Assembly: GCA_004352715.1 (NCBI GenBank)
Contig: SCFE01000044.1
Coordinates: 1,683,236 to 1,747,235, forward strand
DNA: 64,000 nucleotides
From: Hofstenia miamia
Lineage: Eukaryota > Xenacoelomorpha > Acoela
Direction: 5' to 3'
Shown one piece after another: positions 11,371 to 21,651 of this stretch. The translations under genes were made by a program, and so were the position numbers. The notes beneath the pieces were generated by a model. That model was not told the DNA's origin. It did not search any database and was given only the letters and a program-made list of their open reading frames with translations. The first letter of the stretch is position 1; each line of letters begins with the position of its first letter.

Positions 11371-12480
11371 GAAAGCAAGCCACAGGGGGAGCTTACTGCT
11401 ATTCTTAACAAAGAGATCTTACTAACTTTAACTGATACTATCATTGTGGAACCATGGCACTGGCAACAAGTTGCTGTTTCTATGAGCTCTCCCTATGAGT
11501 GGGATATCATGATCTTGGGACAAAGGGGAAATGCCTTTGCAGTATACATCTCTCTCCAGACCTTTTTCATGTCTCTTGTGGAAAAACTTACATTACTGTG
11601 CTTAATAGTTCTGCACACCTGATCCAAATGGATCCAACAAAGACATCCATCATCATGACACCAGTCCAACTTGAACTCAAAGCTGCAGCCTGTCTGCCTG
11701 TTCTTACCACAATTCATGATCTAAGTGAACCAAGTGATCCAGTTCAAATCCCAGCTGTGAATGAGAGAATTCATGGACATCTGAGTCCACAAGAACATGA
11801 CATGCTCTCTGCCTTCTTGCGCCAGCATCACAATGTGTTTAATTACAGATCAATCAGTGTTGGAAAGGCCATTGGGGAACAACATGCCATTAAAACTAAG
11901 AGTGAATGCCCCATTCAGTTGCCAGTTTGAAGGGTACCTGAGAACTTAAGAGCAGAGTACAAACAGATCCTTAGTGATCTCATTGAAAGTGGGATCATAC
12001 AAAACAGTAATAGTCCATATGCTGCACCTACAGTGTTTATTTGGCAAGGCGAGAAGTACTGCCTCTGCATTGACTTTCAACAATTGAATAATATCACAGT
12101 CAAGGATGCTTATCCATTACCTCACATCAAGGATTTCCTATATGATGCCAGCAAGTACAAGTTATTTTCATGCTTGGATCTCTGTAAAGCCTATTGGCAG
12201 ATGAAGCCTGCCAACATCCTGAAAAACCGCTTTTATTACGCCTTACAGCCTTTTCAAGTGGAAGTACATGGCCTTTGGGCTTTGTAACACTCTGGCCATG
12301 TTTCAGCATTACATTACACATGTACTACGTAATGGGGCTAACATTGTCAAACCTGGGATCACTGCATACATGGATGATATAATTGATGCTGGCCACACAT
12401 TCTCTGATCACTTAAGTAAACGGGGTTGCACTTTGAAGATCCTCACAACGCTGGACTCTGGGTAAATAGAAACAAGTGTT
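11371..12480 (+). pseudogene. pol: Reverse transcriptase domain of copy B (frameshifted)
   Basis: Polypeptide segments match Ty3/gypsy RT in order. An N-terminal connector (11499-11930) is followed, after a TGA at a position where Arg is usual, by SGIIQNSNSPYAAPTVF near 11990, CIDFQQLNN near 12068, DAYPLPHIKD near 12105 and FSCLDLCKAYWQM near 12168. After a frameshift comes AFGLCNTLAMFQHYI near 12270. The catalytic box AYMDDIIDA is at about 12364. Several stops follow (12463 onward). It would copy the RNA genome to DNA; this copy cannot do so. Confidence 0.88.
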
Positions 12481-13184
12481 CACTCATTTCGCCCTAAGTT
12501 AACTTCCTAGGTAGGGTAATTGAACCTGGAAGGATATCTATCAAAAACAATGCAAAAGACCATCTAGATTGAATTGATACTCCACACTCATGCAAGGATG
12601 TCCAATGCCTGATGGGCTTTCATAACTATTATGTCTCCTTCATCTCTGAACTAGCCAACTGAACCAAGCATATCTCTAATCTACTATGAAAAAACACTGA
12701 ATTTTGTTGGACCTGGGTTGAGCAAGAGGAGCTGGATGCTATGAAGTGAGAGCTCAGAGAGATCCCCAGTCTGAACACACCAGACTAAACAAAAGAATTT
12801 ATCATCAATTGTGACATGAGTTCAGTCACCATCAGTGGTGTGCTCAGTCAAATGATCAATGGCCAGGAATGCCCAGTACAATATTTCAGCCAGAAGCTCC
12901 ACAATGCTGAACTGAATTATGGAGCAACAAAGTTGGAAATGCTAGCGCTCATTGAGAGTCTGAAGAAGTTTCAATTCTTCATTTTAGGTCACCAATTTGT
13001 TGTTCACACAAACAACTCTGTGCTAGTGTGGCTTAAGAAATTCTCTGGCAAAAAGTCTAACATCATCACCCAATGGTTGGAATACCTTAAAGACTTCTCC
13101 TTTACAATCACTTATTGTCCAGGGAGATTGCATCTCAATGTCGATTATTTCACTGCTCTGCCAAGTTATGAGAGAGACCTGTGA
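12481..13184 (+). pseudogene. pol: RT thumb/connection and RNase H domain of copy B
   Basis: 12481-12815 is full of stops but keeps the position of the RT thumb. 12816-13184 (122 codons) matches the gypsy RNase H-like domain: SQKLHNAELNYGATKLEMLA near 12885, HQFVVHTNNSVLVWL near 12990, ending YCPGRLHLNVDYFTALP near 13115, the usual end of RNase H before integrase. The acidic residue normally found in the TDxxxL motif is N in this copy (HTNNSVL). Confidence 0.82.
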
Positions 13185-14853
13185 AAGCCACAGGGTGAAA
13201 AAAACTCTGTTTGGATTCATCCCAGCTTGCAAGTACGAGCTCCTTCCTGATATCAACACAGATCAGAATGGGAAAGTGATCCTCCCCATTATGGTGAAAG
13301 AGGAGATTTCAGAAAAGGAAATTGCTGCCCATCAATTACATGACAAAGTCTTGTCTGAAATTGTCTTTAAGATCAAGAACCCTGACCACACTATCAGTGA
13401 CTTTGCTAAGAGATACTTTCAATGCTATCATTGGAATCTTACTGAAGCTGGATTCCTCTATGCACATAGTCAGAAGAACCTTCTGGCAATTCCAGAGTAT
13501 TTCAAGTGAGATCTCATCCAGAAGATCCATGAATGCAGCCATCTTGGGATTATCCAGACAGAGAGAACCTTTAATGCTCATTACATTACCATCAGTATTA
13601 GAGCTACAGTACAAGATGTGATTGAGGCATGCCTGCTTCAAGGAGCCAGACACTTTCCTGAGCAAAGAGCCAAGCTCCATAGTCAGGTCGCCAAAAGAAC
13701 TAACAAAGTGGTCCACATGGACATTGAAAAACTATCAAGGGATGAGCAAGGATTTCAATATCTGTTGGTCTTGATAGACCACTTTACTAAGTATGCACGA
13801 CTCATCCCCCTTGGCAATACCACCACTGAGGTCATTGGTGACAGAATCATGAAAGAATGGATCTTTAGGCTTGGGCCTATGGAGCATTTGGTCTCTGACC
13901 ATGGTCCTCAGTTCAAAAACTCTTTAATGTCCACTCTTATGAAAGAACTCAAGATCATACATGATTTTACCACTGCTTGCCATCTGCAGTTGAATGGCGT
14001 CATTGAGTGACTGAACCACACTACCAATAAATTGATCAGAGTCACTTTTGCCTGTGTTGCCATTCAAAACTGGAGATGCATCATCAAAGTGGTCGAATTT
14101 TTTTACAATACTGCCATTCACTTCACCACAAAAGTGAGCCCTTTCAAGGCCATGTTTGGCTGCAAAGCAAGCACTCCCCTGTTGATCATGTTTCTGGACT
14201 ACAATGAACCAACCTTGGAGAATTTTGTGAACCAGATGGGGAAAGAATTCCAGGAAGTGCACCTTTCTATCTGCCAGAATACCAATCATTCTGTTATTTG
14301 CCAGAAAAGAAATTTTGATAAAAAGCTGTATGGCGAACTTCATAAAAATGGAGATTCTGTATTTGCTTACTTTCCTTGTCAGGTTACTGATGCTAACCAA
14401 GTATGAAAATTTGCCACTAATTGGCAAGGACCCTTTAAAATAGTTAAAGTGTTAGATCACCACTGGTCCTTATTAGATAATGGTAAAGTCTCCCATTTTC
14501 AGCAACTTAGACAAACAATCAAAGATATACAAAATGCAGTCATTGATAATAATAATGAGTTTTCTCTTGTCAATGATGGTGTTAATGAGATAGAATATAA
14601 TGATAACCTCACCAAATGTGAGGAAGATGACCTTATGCAGGTTGAGTATGATAGTAACCTTGGTAGTAGTCGCAACACTGTAGCTACTCGTATTTTGCCT
14701 AATCAAAAAGCTAGAGATCAGAGATATTTAAACTATTTAAATACCCAGGAATGGGACCTTAATCTTATATCTTTGTTTAGCAACTATGAAACAAACAGAG
14801 AACCAACCTCCAACAAATGCCAAGTATGGCAGGCAAATCAATCCACAAGATGA
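13185..14853 (+). pseudogene. pol: Integrase domain of copy B
   Basis: The zinc-binding region (HECSHLGI near 13528, then a decayed CxxC-like part near 13625) precedes the catalytic core. VVHMDIEKL near 13710 carries the first Asp, VSDHGPQFKN near 13890 the second, and the Glu follows in QLNGVIE near 13990, just before a TGA that replaces the usual Arg. The chain continues with PFKAMFGC near 14140. A C-terminal NWQGPFKIVKV near 14420 is the GPF/Y module typical of many Ty3/gypsy integrases. An acidic tail (14530-14853) ends pol. Stops at 14008 and 14404 are both TGA. Confidence 0.88.
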
Positions 14854-14936
14854 AATGAAGTGATCAATGATGCTGAGATGATCAGATGAAGGCACTTCAT
14901 GAAAGCAAGAGTGCCTGGCAGAAGACACCCATAGCA

Positions 14937-15035
14937 GCCATGACTATGAGGGGAGACAACTCTCTCCTTAAGCTCAGAGACAACTCTCAGAGCAGGAGCA
15001 GACCTTGGATGACTATGCATCGAGACAACTCTCTG
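14937..15035 (+). repeat. Short direct repeat downstream of integrase
   Basis: The pattern TGACTATG followed by AGACAACTCTCT occurs at about 14940 and again at about 15008, spaced 68 bp, with a partial third copy between. It lies in the pol-ORF3 junction of copy B. Confidence 0.6.
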
Positions 15036-15094
15036 TGCGTGAATCCAAGGAGCATAGAGTGCCTTTTGCCCAGTTATCTAACATAACCTTCCCC

Positions 15095-15550
15095 ATGTTG
15101 ACTCAAAACCCTCTCCTAGTCCTGTTCCTTATTCCTGTGACTCAGCTAGTGTTAGGTCCTGCAAAGCCAAGGAACGTAAAGCTAAAACATCTAAGGTTGG
15201 CAATGAGATCCTACATCTGTATTTTATTGCTACTCAGAAAGCACTTTGTTTAGATAATATATCAGAAGAAATGAAGAATAGGTTGTGATGGGCATTTAAC
15301 ACTAAGGATCTAACCTGTTCAGTTGACTTGATCTCCTTTGTCATAGACACAGAGTGTAGACCACAGATCAACACCATTATTTGTTATGATTCCAAAATGT
15401 TAGCTTTCATGGCAAAGCCCTACTGGCAAAGTACCATGCATGCTATGTTAAATGAGGACTTCAACCTGTCTCACCTGTGCCAGTTTCTAAACAACAAAGA
15501 AAAAATAAAGAAATTCGAATGTGTCAACATTGATTTTGAAAACCTACTAG
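15095..15550 (+). pseudogene. ORF3 of copy B, N-terminal part
   Basis: An open frame with one internal TGA (15286-15288) runs from the pol-ORF3 junction to the CTAG target site of the nested solo LTR. From 15328 (ATGATCTCCTTTG) it aligns with the start of copy A: a D...P(Q/K)IN..I.Y motif, then STMHAMLNEDFNLS against a matching block in A, and FENLL against EENLT. The family is unknown to me. A hydrophobic stretch (LLVLFLIPVTQLVLG near 15110) is in a different frame, so I do not treat it as a signal peptide. Its position after integrase is that of env in errantiviruses, but the sequence shows no env features. Confidence 0.55.
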
Positions 15551-16701
15551 TGTAGCATCTGCTACCAAGCAATGATGTAGGTTAAATGATTCTTTTAATG
15601 CTATTGTTTCACATCAACCATGGGTAGGGATGTACTCATGTTAGCTAATGATTGTATATATTTCTGCTATCTTTCTTTAACTGAAATAACTGAATACAAT
15701 TTAGGTACTCTGCCATCATAGCTCTGCTTTGTGAGTGGTTTAACTGTGGCCTCAGGCTGACTCTGATCTCTGCATCACTTCAATAGTGTTTCCATAGCTG
15801 ATCTAGGTGGCTTTGGACCTCAGCTCAACAAAGTTCTTATGTGTTCCCTATCCTAACTCAGTGTAGTTCTCAATGCAAATTGTAACTGACTTAAACTCAA
15901 TTTGTACCATGTATTTAATCACTTCACTACCTTGCAATGTCACTAGCTGCTTAATAATTATTACTTTAGCCATTACCAAAAACTATTGGCTTTAATTAAG
16001 TTAATATCATTAAGCTACATAATAACTTGCAGCTTCCTACTTTACATTTAAATAACATAATACATTCTTGGTCAATTTATTGGTCTATTATAGGTCACCT
16101 AAATCTATCAGATAAAATATGTATAACCTACATTAGGCTATCCAGCCCTTTCTTACCAATGTTGATTATTGATTACATGTAAACAATTGAATCAATAGCC
16201 AGCTAAATGGAGAAAAACTCCTATTCATACACCTAACATAAATGCAGGTTCATGGTTTTGATCAAGGACCCTTGAGTCGCTCCTGATATGTTTCCAAACC
16301 ACTACTACTGCATTTACCATTTAGCTTGACATTTTGCATAAATAATCAAACTGATATAAGATCTAAGAATAAGATTTTCAAAGAATTTACTTCAACAAAT
16401 TCCAAACTGATTTATGCTCTATTTATAGTTAACTTTGAAAAAGTACCTGTCATTCAAAATTCAAATTTAATTCATCTTCCAAAATGGCTGAAAATAATTG
16501 AAGCAAATTCGCCCCCTTCATTTTGTCAAATTCAATGACAAGTTCTAATTTACTATATTATTACTTGGTTGCATTTTACAAAGATAATTCTGATAATTGA
16601 AATTAAATTGTTTTTTGAAATAATCATAATATGATCTTAGTTTCAACTAATCATTTGTTCTTCTTTTTTCATTAGCAGCATTTTCTTTGGATTATGCTAC
16701 A
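15551..16701 (+). repeat. Solo LTR of a related subfamily nested in ORF3 of copy B
   Basis: Starts TGTAGCATCTGC, ends ATTATGCTACA, 1151 bp, flanked by CTAG on both sides (15547-15550 and 16702-16705). Removing it together with one CTAG joins the two ORF3 parts of B in frame, in register with copy A. Its first half is homologous to 4306-4950 in reverse orientation, and its first bases to the LTR start at 3195. The small ORFs inside (for example 16326-16538) are incidental. Confidence 0.8.
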
Positions 16702-16705
16702 CTAG

Positions 16706-19232
16706 TGGTCTACTTCTTTCATGTCAATGAGGTGAACCACCCCAGAATCATGGAAAAGATCAAAATAGCCTATTGACTTGCCAAGGTGGAGAAGATATGC
16801 TTAGTTATGTTCTTAAAAGAAGAGTACCAGGATACAATCCTGGACAAAGTTGAGAGTTTGCACTTTCATATGGAAAACTTCACTGTTTTGTATAGCAGCT
16901 CCTACCAGCACACAAGTATGTACAATACTCACATAATTTTGGCTACTAAAATCATCTACACAGACCTGCTCTTATGTAAGAAAATTCTGACTCACCATCT
17001 CACAGTTGATACTTGTCTGATCATCAATATGTGCATCTCAAGTTGATTAACATCAGCTTGCCTGGCCTCTGCTGCTCTGACATCTCTGATCTTCATGTCT
17101 GTTTTGCATTTTCACAGAGTGCTGCTACCCTTCAAGAAATCAATGAGGTGCAGACAAATCTGAAAGCAGATCACAGCCCTGAGACTCAATGGCCTACCAT
17201 CAATATTCAGAGCCCCATGTCACAATATCATCAATCTGTTGAGAGAATGCTTTCCAAGTTATGTTTGTCACATGACACTCAAGATCATCAGAACTTTTCA
17301 GAAAGGATGTTCTCAGAAAAATTCGCACTGGCAATCCAATCCCATAGAGCCATGTGGGTTCTCACCACTTTTCTTACAGTTGATCTTCATCTTCAGCTAC
17401 CTATGGATGAGTCCACTAGGGAGAGACTCATGAAACAGTGTCCTCATGAACTAGCCATCAGTCCTGCTGCCTGGAAAGTTAAGAACTGGTTGCTCCACTC
17501 TTGCTTGTTGCCTGCCTCATCTGGGAAGACTAAGAAAGCAATGGAATGTTTCAAGAAATTCAACACTTTTCTCATTGGATCTAGTGGACCCCTCAGTCAC
17601 CTCCCACCTCAAATGATTGTTAACTGATTAGGAGTCACATTCTCTCATTTAAATATCTTTTTGGACACACTCAAGAAGTACATGTGGGGAGTGCCTCAAT
17701 TATCCTGAGTGTGGGTACAGCAAACTTACCCAAACCCAGTAGCAAGCTACTAAGGATGGCGAGATCATCCCAATCACAATTTTAGGGCAGACCATGCAAA
17801 CACCTGAACAGTTCTATCATGAGGAAGAGCTCTTATCCTCCTCAGCTATCAAGGTATCACCCATGATGAAAGCCCTCATGGAAGCTGTCAACCTAGAAAA
17901 ATCTTCCAGGGTCACAGTCTCACCCAAGCTCATGCCTGCCTGGTCTCTTACTGATAATGAATGCATCTTAATGATCAAGCACTGCCTGGAAGAATTCACA
18001 GAGAAGCCAGTGATAGTCAATAGAATTGTTGAGTCCAACAGCAACAATGATATCTTAGGCTTCATGAAATGGTGCATCACTGAGATGCTAACCAAAGAAG
18101 AGCTGGTACTTCTGCTATTGCCAGGGCAACAACTTTCCTTGGACGTGGAATGTACCACAGCCTGCCTTTGTCTCTCTACTGCTCAAATTGAAAATTTACG
18201 GTGCCATAGACTCTACAGTGCTTTTTGGGACTCCATCAAGGATGCCAAAATAAACTACCCTGTCACAATCAGAACAGCCTCCCTTCAGAGAGAGTCCAGC
18301 TTTGCCCAGTTGGAAAACAACATTGAGAAAAACAACCTTCTCTGAATCCCACCACCTTGCTTAATGACACCACTGATTCTGCCATCATGGAGAGTGCACT
18401 GGGGAAAGAAAAAAGTCTCTGCACATCTTACAGACTGTATTAACTACATCTCAACCACCTCTGAAGTTAACTGATCCATGCAGACCAAGGAGTACAAAGA
18501 TACCCATGATGCATTGCTGGAAGGTGTTAATCCTGAGCATGTATACATCAATGAGAAACTGACAATCAAGGATATCTTTCAGAAGGGCCAGCCTATCTCC
18601 ACCCAGCTAGAGAAAATCCACCAAATGATCAACTCCCTTGACCCTTGTGTTGTCATTTTATTCCAAGCCAAAGGTGACCTGATGTGGGCCAATAAAGCCG
18701 AAACAATAACCTTATACTACAATGTAACCAAGCATATCAAGATCATTACCATGCTACATGCCAGCATCACAGACCCTGAAGAGATGACACTGCAACAAGT
18801 AAATGAGTATTGTTTGCTCTTCATTGACCATGCTACCTGTATGGGATCTCTCAGAGAAGTCTTCCTTCACTTTTATCCCAACACTAAGATTAGTGTGGAT
18901 GATGTGCATACCTCAGACACTGACACCTTGATGATGCTCCTTATTGCCCTCAAGGGCTTCTGCCTATACAAGTGCTTTTACAACACCTTCACCCAGAGGT
19001 TGAATGTACTACAGTGAAATTGCCCTATCAGTTCAAGGCTACCTGAGCTCAAGTACTTCCACTTGCACAGCAAAACCATCACTCAATAGGAGGCATTAAT
19101 GCAGGTCACTAGGTGACCCAGCTGTGCAGAAGTCTCATCTTGGGATGATGTATTGGCCAAAGAGATTATCAAAGAAGCCCAAAAGTTGTTGTGTGGTCAT
19201 ACAGTCCAACTGTTACCACAGCCTTAACTGTG
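16706..19232 (+). pseudogene. ORF3 of copy B, main part (unrecognised ~1000-aa protein)
   Basis: Continues ORF3 after the solo LTR. Open pieces are 16786-17046, 17013-17627, 17794-18345 and 18478-19017. They align with copies A and C in the same order: TDLLLCKKI, a WKVKNWLLHS segment near 17475, KKYMWG near 17675, YPECGY, PEQFYHEEELLSSS near 17803, GQQLSLDVECTTA near 18127, AFWDSIKDAKINYPVTI near 18220, YYNVTKHIKIITM near 18715, MGSLREVFLHFYPNT near 18840 and LIALKGFCLYK near 18940. Relative to A and C it has an internal deletion after KKYMWG. No transmembrane helix, protease site, nuclease or polymerase motif is visible. The conserved C-terminal third suggests a globular helical domain; function unknown. 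Confidence 0.6.
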
Positions 19233-19244
19233 CAATGGGGGGCA
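19233..19244 (+). other. Candidate polypurine tract of copy B
   Basis: CAATGGGGGGCA lies immediately before the TGTAGA start of the 3' LTR. It is G-rich and mostly purine, as expected for the plus-strand primer, and matches the GAAGAGGGCA before the copy A LTR. Confidence 0.6.
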
Positions 19245-20105
19245 TGTAGAGTCACTTGGGGCCTCTCTTTTATTTTATTTCAATTTTAGGCACTCTCAAA
19301 TTAATTTGGTGCTATTTAGTTTAGTGATTTTATTAATTTGTGATCTTTTCAAACTTAAGTTTCAAACTTAGTGATTGTTCCCTTGAGCTTTAAATTATAT
19401 GTAATTGCTCAGTTAATTTGTGAGGGAAACAAACTTTTGTAAAAAAACAGTAAATATTTACCTTCTTTTGTAATAAATAGGGAACTTGAATGTAAGCAAA
19501 TGTCAAATAAATATTGTTCTCACTGGATAATGTTTGCTTTTTTATTATTCTATATTTTACTAACCCTTTTAGCTCTGGTATGAATTTTGTTATAATGAAA
19601 TTGTAAGATCTGGTGATAATGTGGGAGGAACTCCACTGTGCCTGGGGCAACAACTTACTGCATGACAGATGTGAGCCCATATTGTGGCAATAAAAGAACT
19701 ACAACATCTATTGATCAAACATGCACAAGCTATTACACAATGCAAATATACTATGCTGTTGGCATACACTAATACATGGTAACTACACATTATTTACTAT
19801 CTTTAATACATGAGCTGAGAAGATAAACACTGAGATAAATTATTTGTATTGAGCTAGAAATTACAACTTGAGACACATGATTAGCACCTTGGATTGTAAG
19901 GATGGATTCTAATGGCTTGGCTTTGGCAAGATGCTGTGTGAATTGGTCACAACTTTAACCATCTTGGAATTACTTTTTTCTACAATGAAATTGGCGAATT
20001 ACTGATCTTCATTTGTTTTGTTAGAGCATGGGATGATCTTGGTGATGGTAATCTTCTGCAACCTTCATAGCACTTGAGCTGCTAGATGCACCCTGCAATT
20101 CTACA
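19245..20105 (+). repeat. 3' LTR of copy B
   Basis: Homologous throughout to 7145-8030, starting TGTAGAGTCACTTGGGG and ending GCAATTCTACA, followed by the GTAA duplication. It differs from the 5' LTR at scattered sites and lacks a roughly 27-bp segment, so the insertion is not recent. Confidence 0.9.
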
Positions 20106-20535
20106 GTAAATTCTTAGAACTATTGCATCTGAACTGTGTCCTAGAAAAGTCAGAGATTTTCTTTAATTTAGAATGTCTTAATTATCCAGAGTGTGGGTAC
20201 AGCCAATTCACTGAAAATGCTAGACAAGTCAGTAAAGAGGTAAAGATCATCCCCATCCTCATATTAGATCAGGTAATGTGGACACCCAAACAATTTTACA
20301 AGGAAGAAGTGTTGGCCACATCATAAGTAGAGCTGTCTCCATCAATCTGGAATCTAATCAAGAAAATCAATCTAGAGAAATTTGGAGGCCCTCTTTCACC
20401 CCCTCAGCCTACATCACAGTGGTTGATTATAGAAGATGAAAGGATTTTAAAAATAGAACACTGCCCTGAAGAATTTATGTAGGAACCTACAATTCAAGAC
20501 AGAGTTCTAGTGGAATCTAAAGATAAAGACATATT
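20106..20535 (+). pseudogene. ORF3 copy C, second part
   Basis: The frame continues directly from 7144 across the collapsed GTAA site. It contains YPECGYSQFTENARQ near 20177, aligned with YPECGYSKLTQTQ in B, and TPKQFYKEEVLATS, aligned with TPEQFYHEEELLSSS in B. One in-frame TAA (20324) and one TAG (20479) are seen. It stops at the TIR element at 20536. Confidence 0.65.
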
Positions 20536-20582
20536 CCCAGATAACAATTTAGTTGTTTTTACGTTGTTTATGGTTGTTTCAT

Positions 20583-20680
20583 NGTAACAATAGTTTATGT
20601 ATATAATCTTCTTTCGTATTTAGACTTGGTTGAAATGATCTTATTAGAATGCTTTCAGTTATTTTAAGATATTTTGCAAG
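20583..20680 (-). pseudogene. Penelope-like GIY-YIG nuclease C-terminal fragment, inverted
   Basis: This segment is nearly the reverse complement of 25030-25128, the C-terminal end of the GIY-YIG domain found 4.5 kb downstream. It is fused head-on to the plus-strand RT that follows. It could reflect the inverted or tandem arrangements known for Penelope-like insertions, or a contig misjoin, since it starts just after a lone N. Confidence 0.6.
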
Positions 20681-20689
20681 ATAGTAAAA

Positions 20690-21192
20690 AGTTCATGGTA
20701 TCATATGACATTAAGAGCTTGTATACTAATGTTCCTCTAGAGAAATCAATAGATGTCGCAATCAATAAAATTATTGAAGAACAAAGACATAACAATATAT
20801 GATTTAGACTATGATACAACCAAGATCCTCTTATTATTAGCAACGAAAAATACACTAATGGAATTCAAAGGAGATTTTTATCTACAGAAAGATGGATTAG
20901 CAATAGGAAATTCATTGAGCCCAACTTTAGCTAACATTTATCTTTCTTCAATTGAAGAACAATATGTTGAAAACCATATCGAGTTCAATTTCTATCAAAG
21001 ATATATGGATGACATATTTGCTTTAGTTGACAATGAAGAAAATGCTGATAAAATGTTAACTAGGCTCAATTCAATCGATAATAGCATCAAATTCACAATG
21101 GAAAAAGAGGAAAATAACAATTTCAATTTCTTAAATGTTAAAATAATGAGAGACTCAACATCATTTATAACTGGAATATACAAGAAACCATC
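20690..21192 (+). pseudogene. Penelope-like element reverse transcriptase (partial)
   Basis: SYDIKSLYTNVPLEKSID (20700) is followed by a frameshift, then 20753-21192 gives GDFYLQKDGLAIGNSLSPT near 20870, YQRYMDDIFALVDN near 20996 with the catalytic MDD, and FLNVKIMRD near 21130, ending at GIYKKP. This order matches Penelope-like RTs (SFDVxSLFTNVP, DGVAMGSPLGPxLAN, RYVDD, FLDV, YRKPT). The fragment starts and ends at lone Ns. The gene would encode RT plus a C-terminal GIY-YIG nuclease. Confidence 0.8.
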
Positions 21193-21651
21193 NATTTAAA
21201 AAAGTATTATTTCAAAATTATACTTAACTTTAAAAGTTTAAATTTTAGTTAAATTTGGCAGATTTTTATGCTTATTGTTATCATTTAAAATCAAGACATT
21301 CATTCAAAATTTCAGCAAATGTTGTATTTAAAGTATTTATTGTATTACTGTTCTGCCCTTTGTTGGGCTTGTGTTAGTTTAAACAGCAATGTTTGAACTG
21401 ATTATCAATATAAATTTGATGTATTGCATATAAAAGTAATGCTAGAACAATCATGGGTAACATAAAATAACGTTGCTATGACTTAAAAATAGTGCTTTTT
21501 ATTCAGAAAAAACAACCAAAAAGCAACCTAATGTGACGTTGTTGAAACAACTTTGTTTAGACCAGTCAAAAGGGTACCATTTCAATGTTAAAACAACCAT
21601 AAAAAAACAACTAAAAAACAATGTTGTTTAGACCAAAATTTGTTATCTGGG

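Larger units (their letters stand above)
7145..20105 (+). mobile_element. Complete but decayed Ty3/gypsy LTR retrotransposon (copy B) with extra 3' ORF
   Basis: About 13 kb. The two LTRs (886 and 861 bp, clearly homologous with scattered differences) begin TGTAGAGTCACT and end GCAATTCTACA. The insertion is flanked by a 4-bp direct repeat GTAA (7141-7144 and 20106-20109). A tRNA-Trp-type primer site abuts the 5' LTR and a G-rich tract abuts the 3' LTR. Internal order is gag, protease, RT, RNase H, integrase, which is the Ty3/gypsy order, followed by about 4.4 kb holding ORF3 and a nested solo LTR. The length is unusual for the group because of ORF3, the nested LTR and a duplicated gag segment at a contig join. 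Every domain has stops or frameshifts, so the copy is inactive. Confidence 0.9.
20536..21651. mobile_element. Unclassified TIR element inserted in ORF3 copy C
   Basis: The ends are inverted: CCCAGATAACAA at 20536 and TTGTTATCTGGG ending at 21651. Related GTTGTTT-rich subterminal sequence lies inside both ends. Removing the element and one TT restores the ORF3 frame in register with copy B (DILGMMK against DILGFMK), which implies a 2-bp TT duplication. No matching transposase is present. Lone Ns at 20582 and 21193 enclose a Penelope-like RT contig that may not belong here. If so, the true element is a MITE of about 500 bp. I could not assign a superfamily. Confidence 0.65.

Noticed and set aside
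15005-15253. Signal-peptide-like MLTQNPLLVLFLIPV as an envelope start
   Set aside because: The hydrophobic stretch is in a different frame from ORF3 and has no counterpart in copy A.
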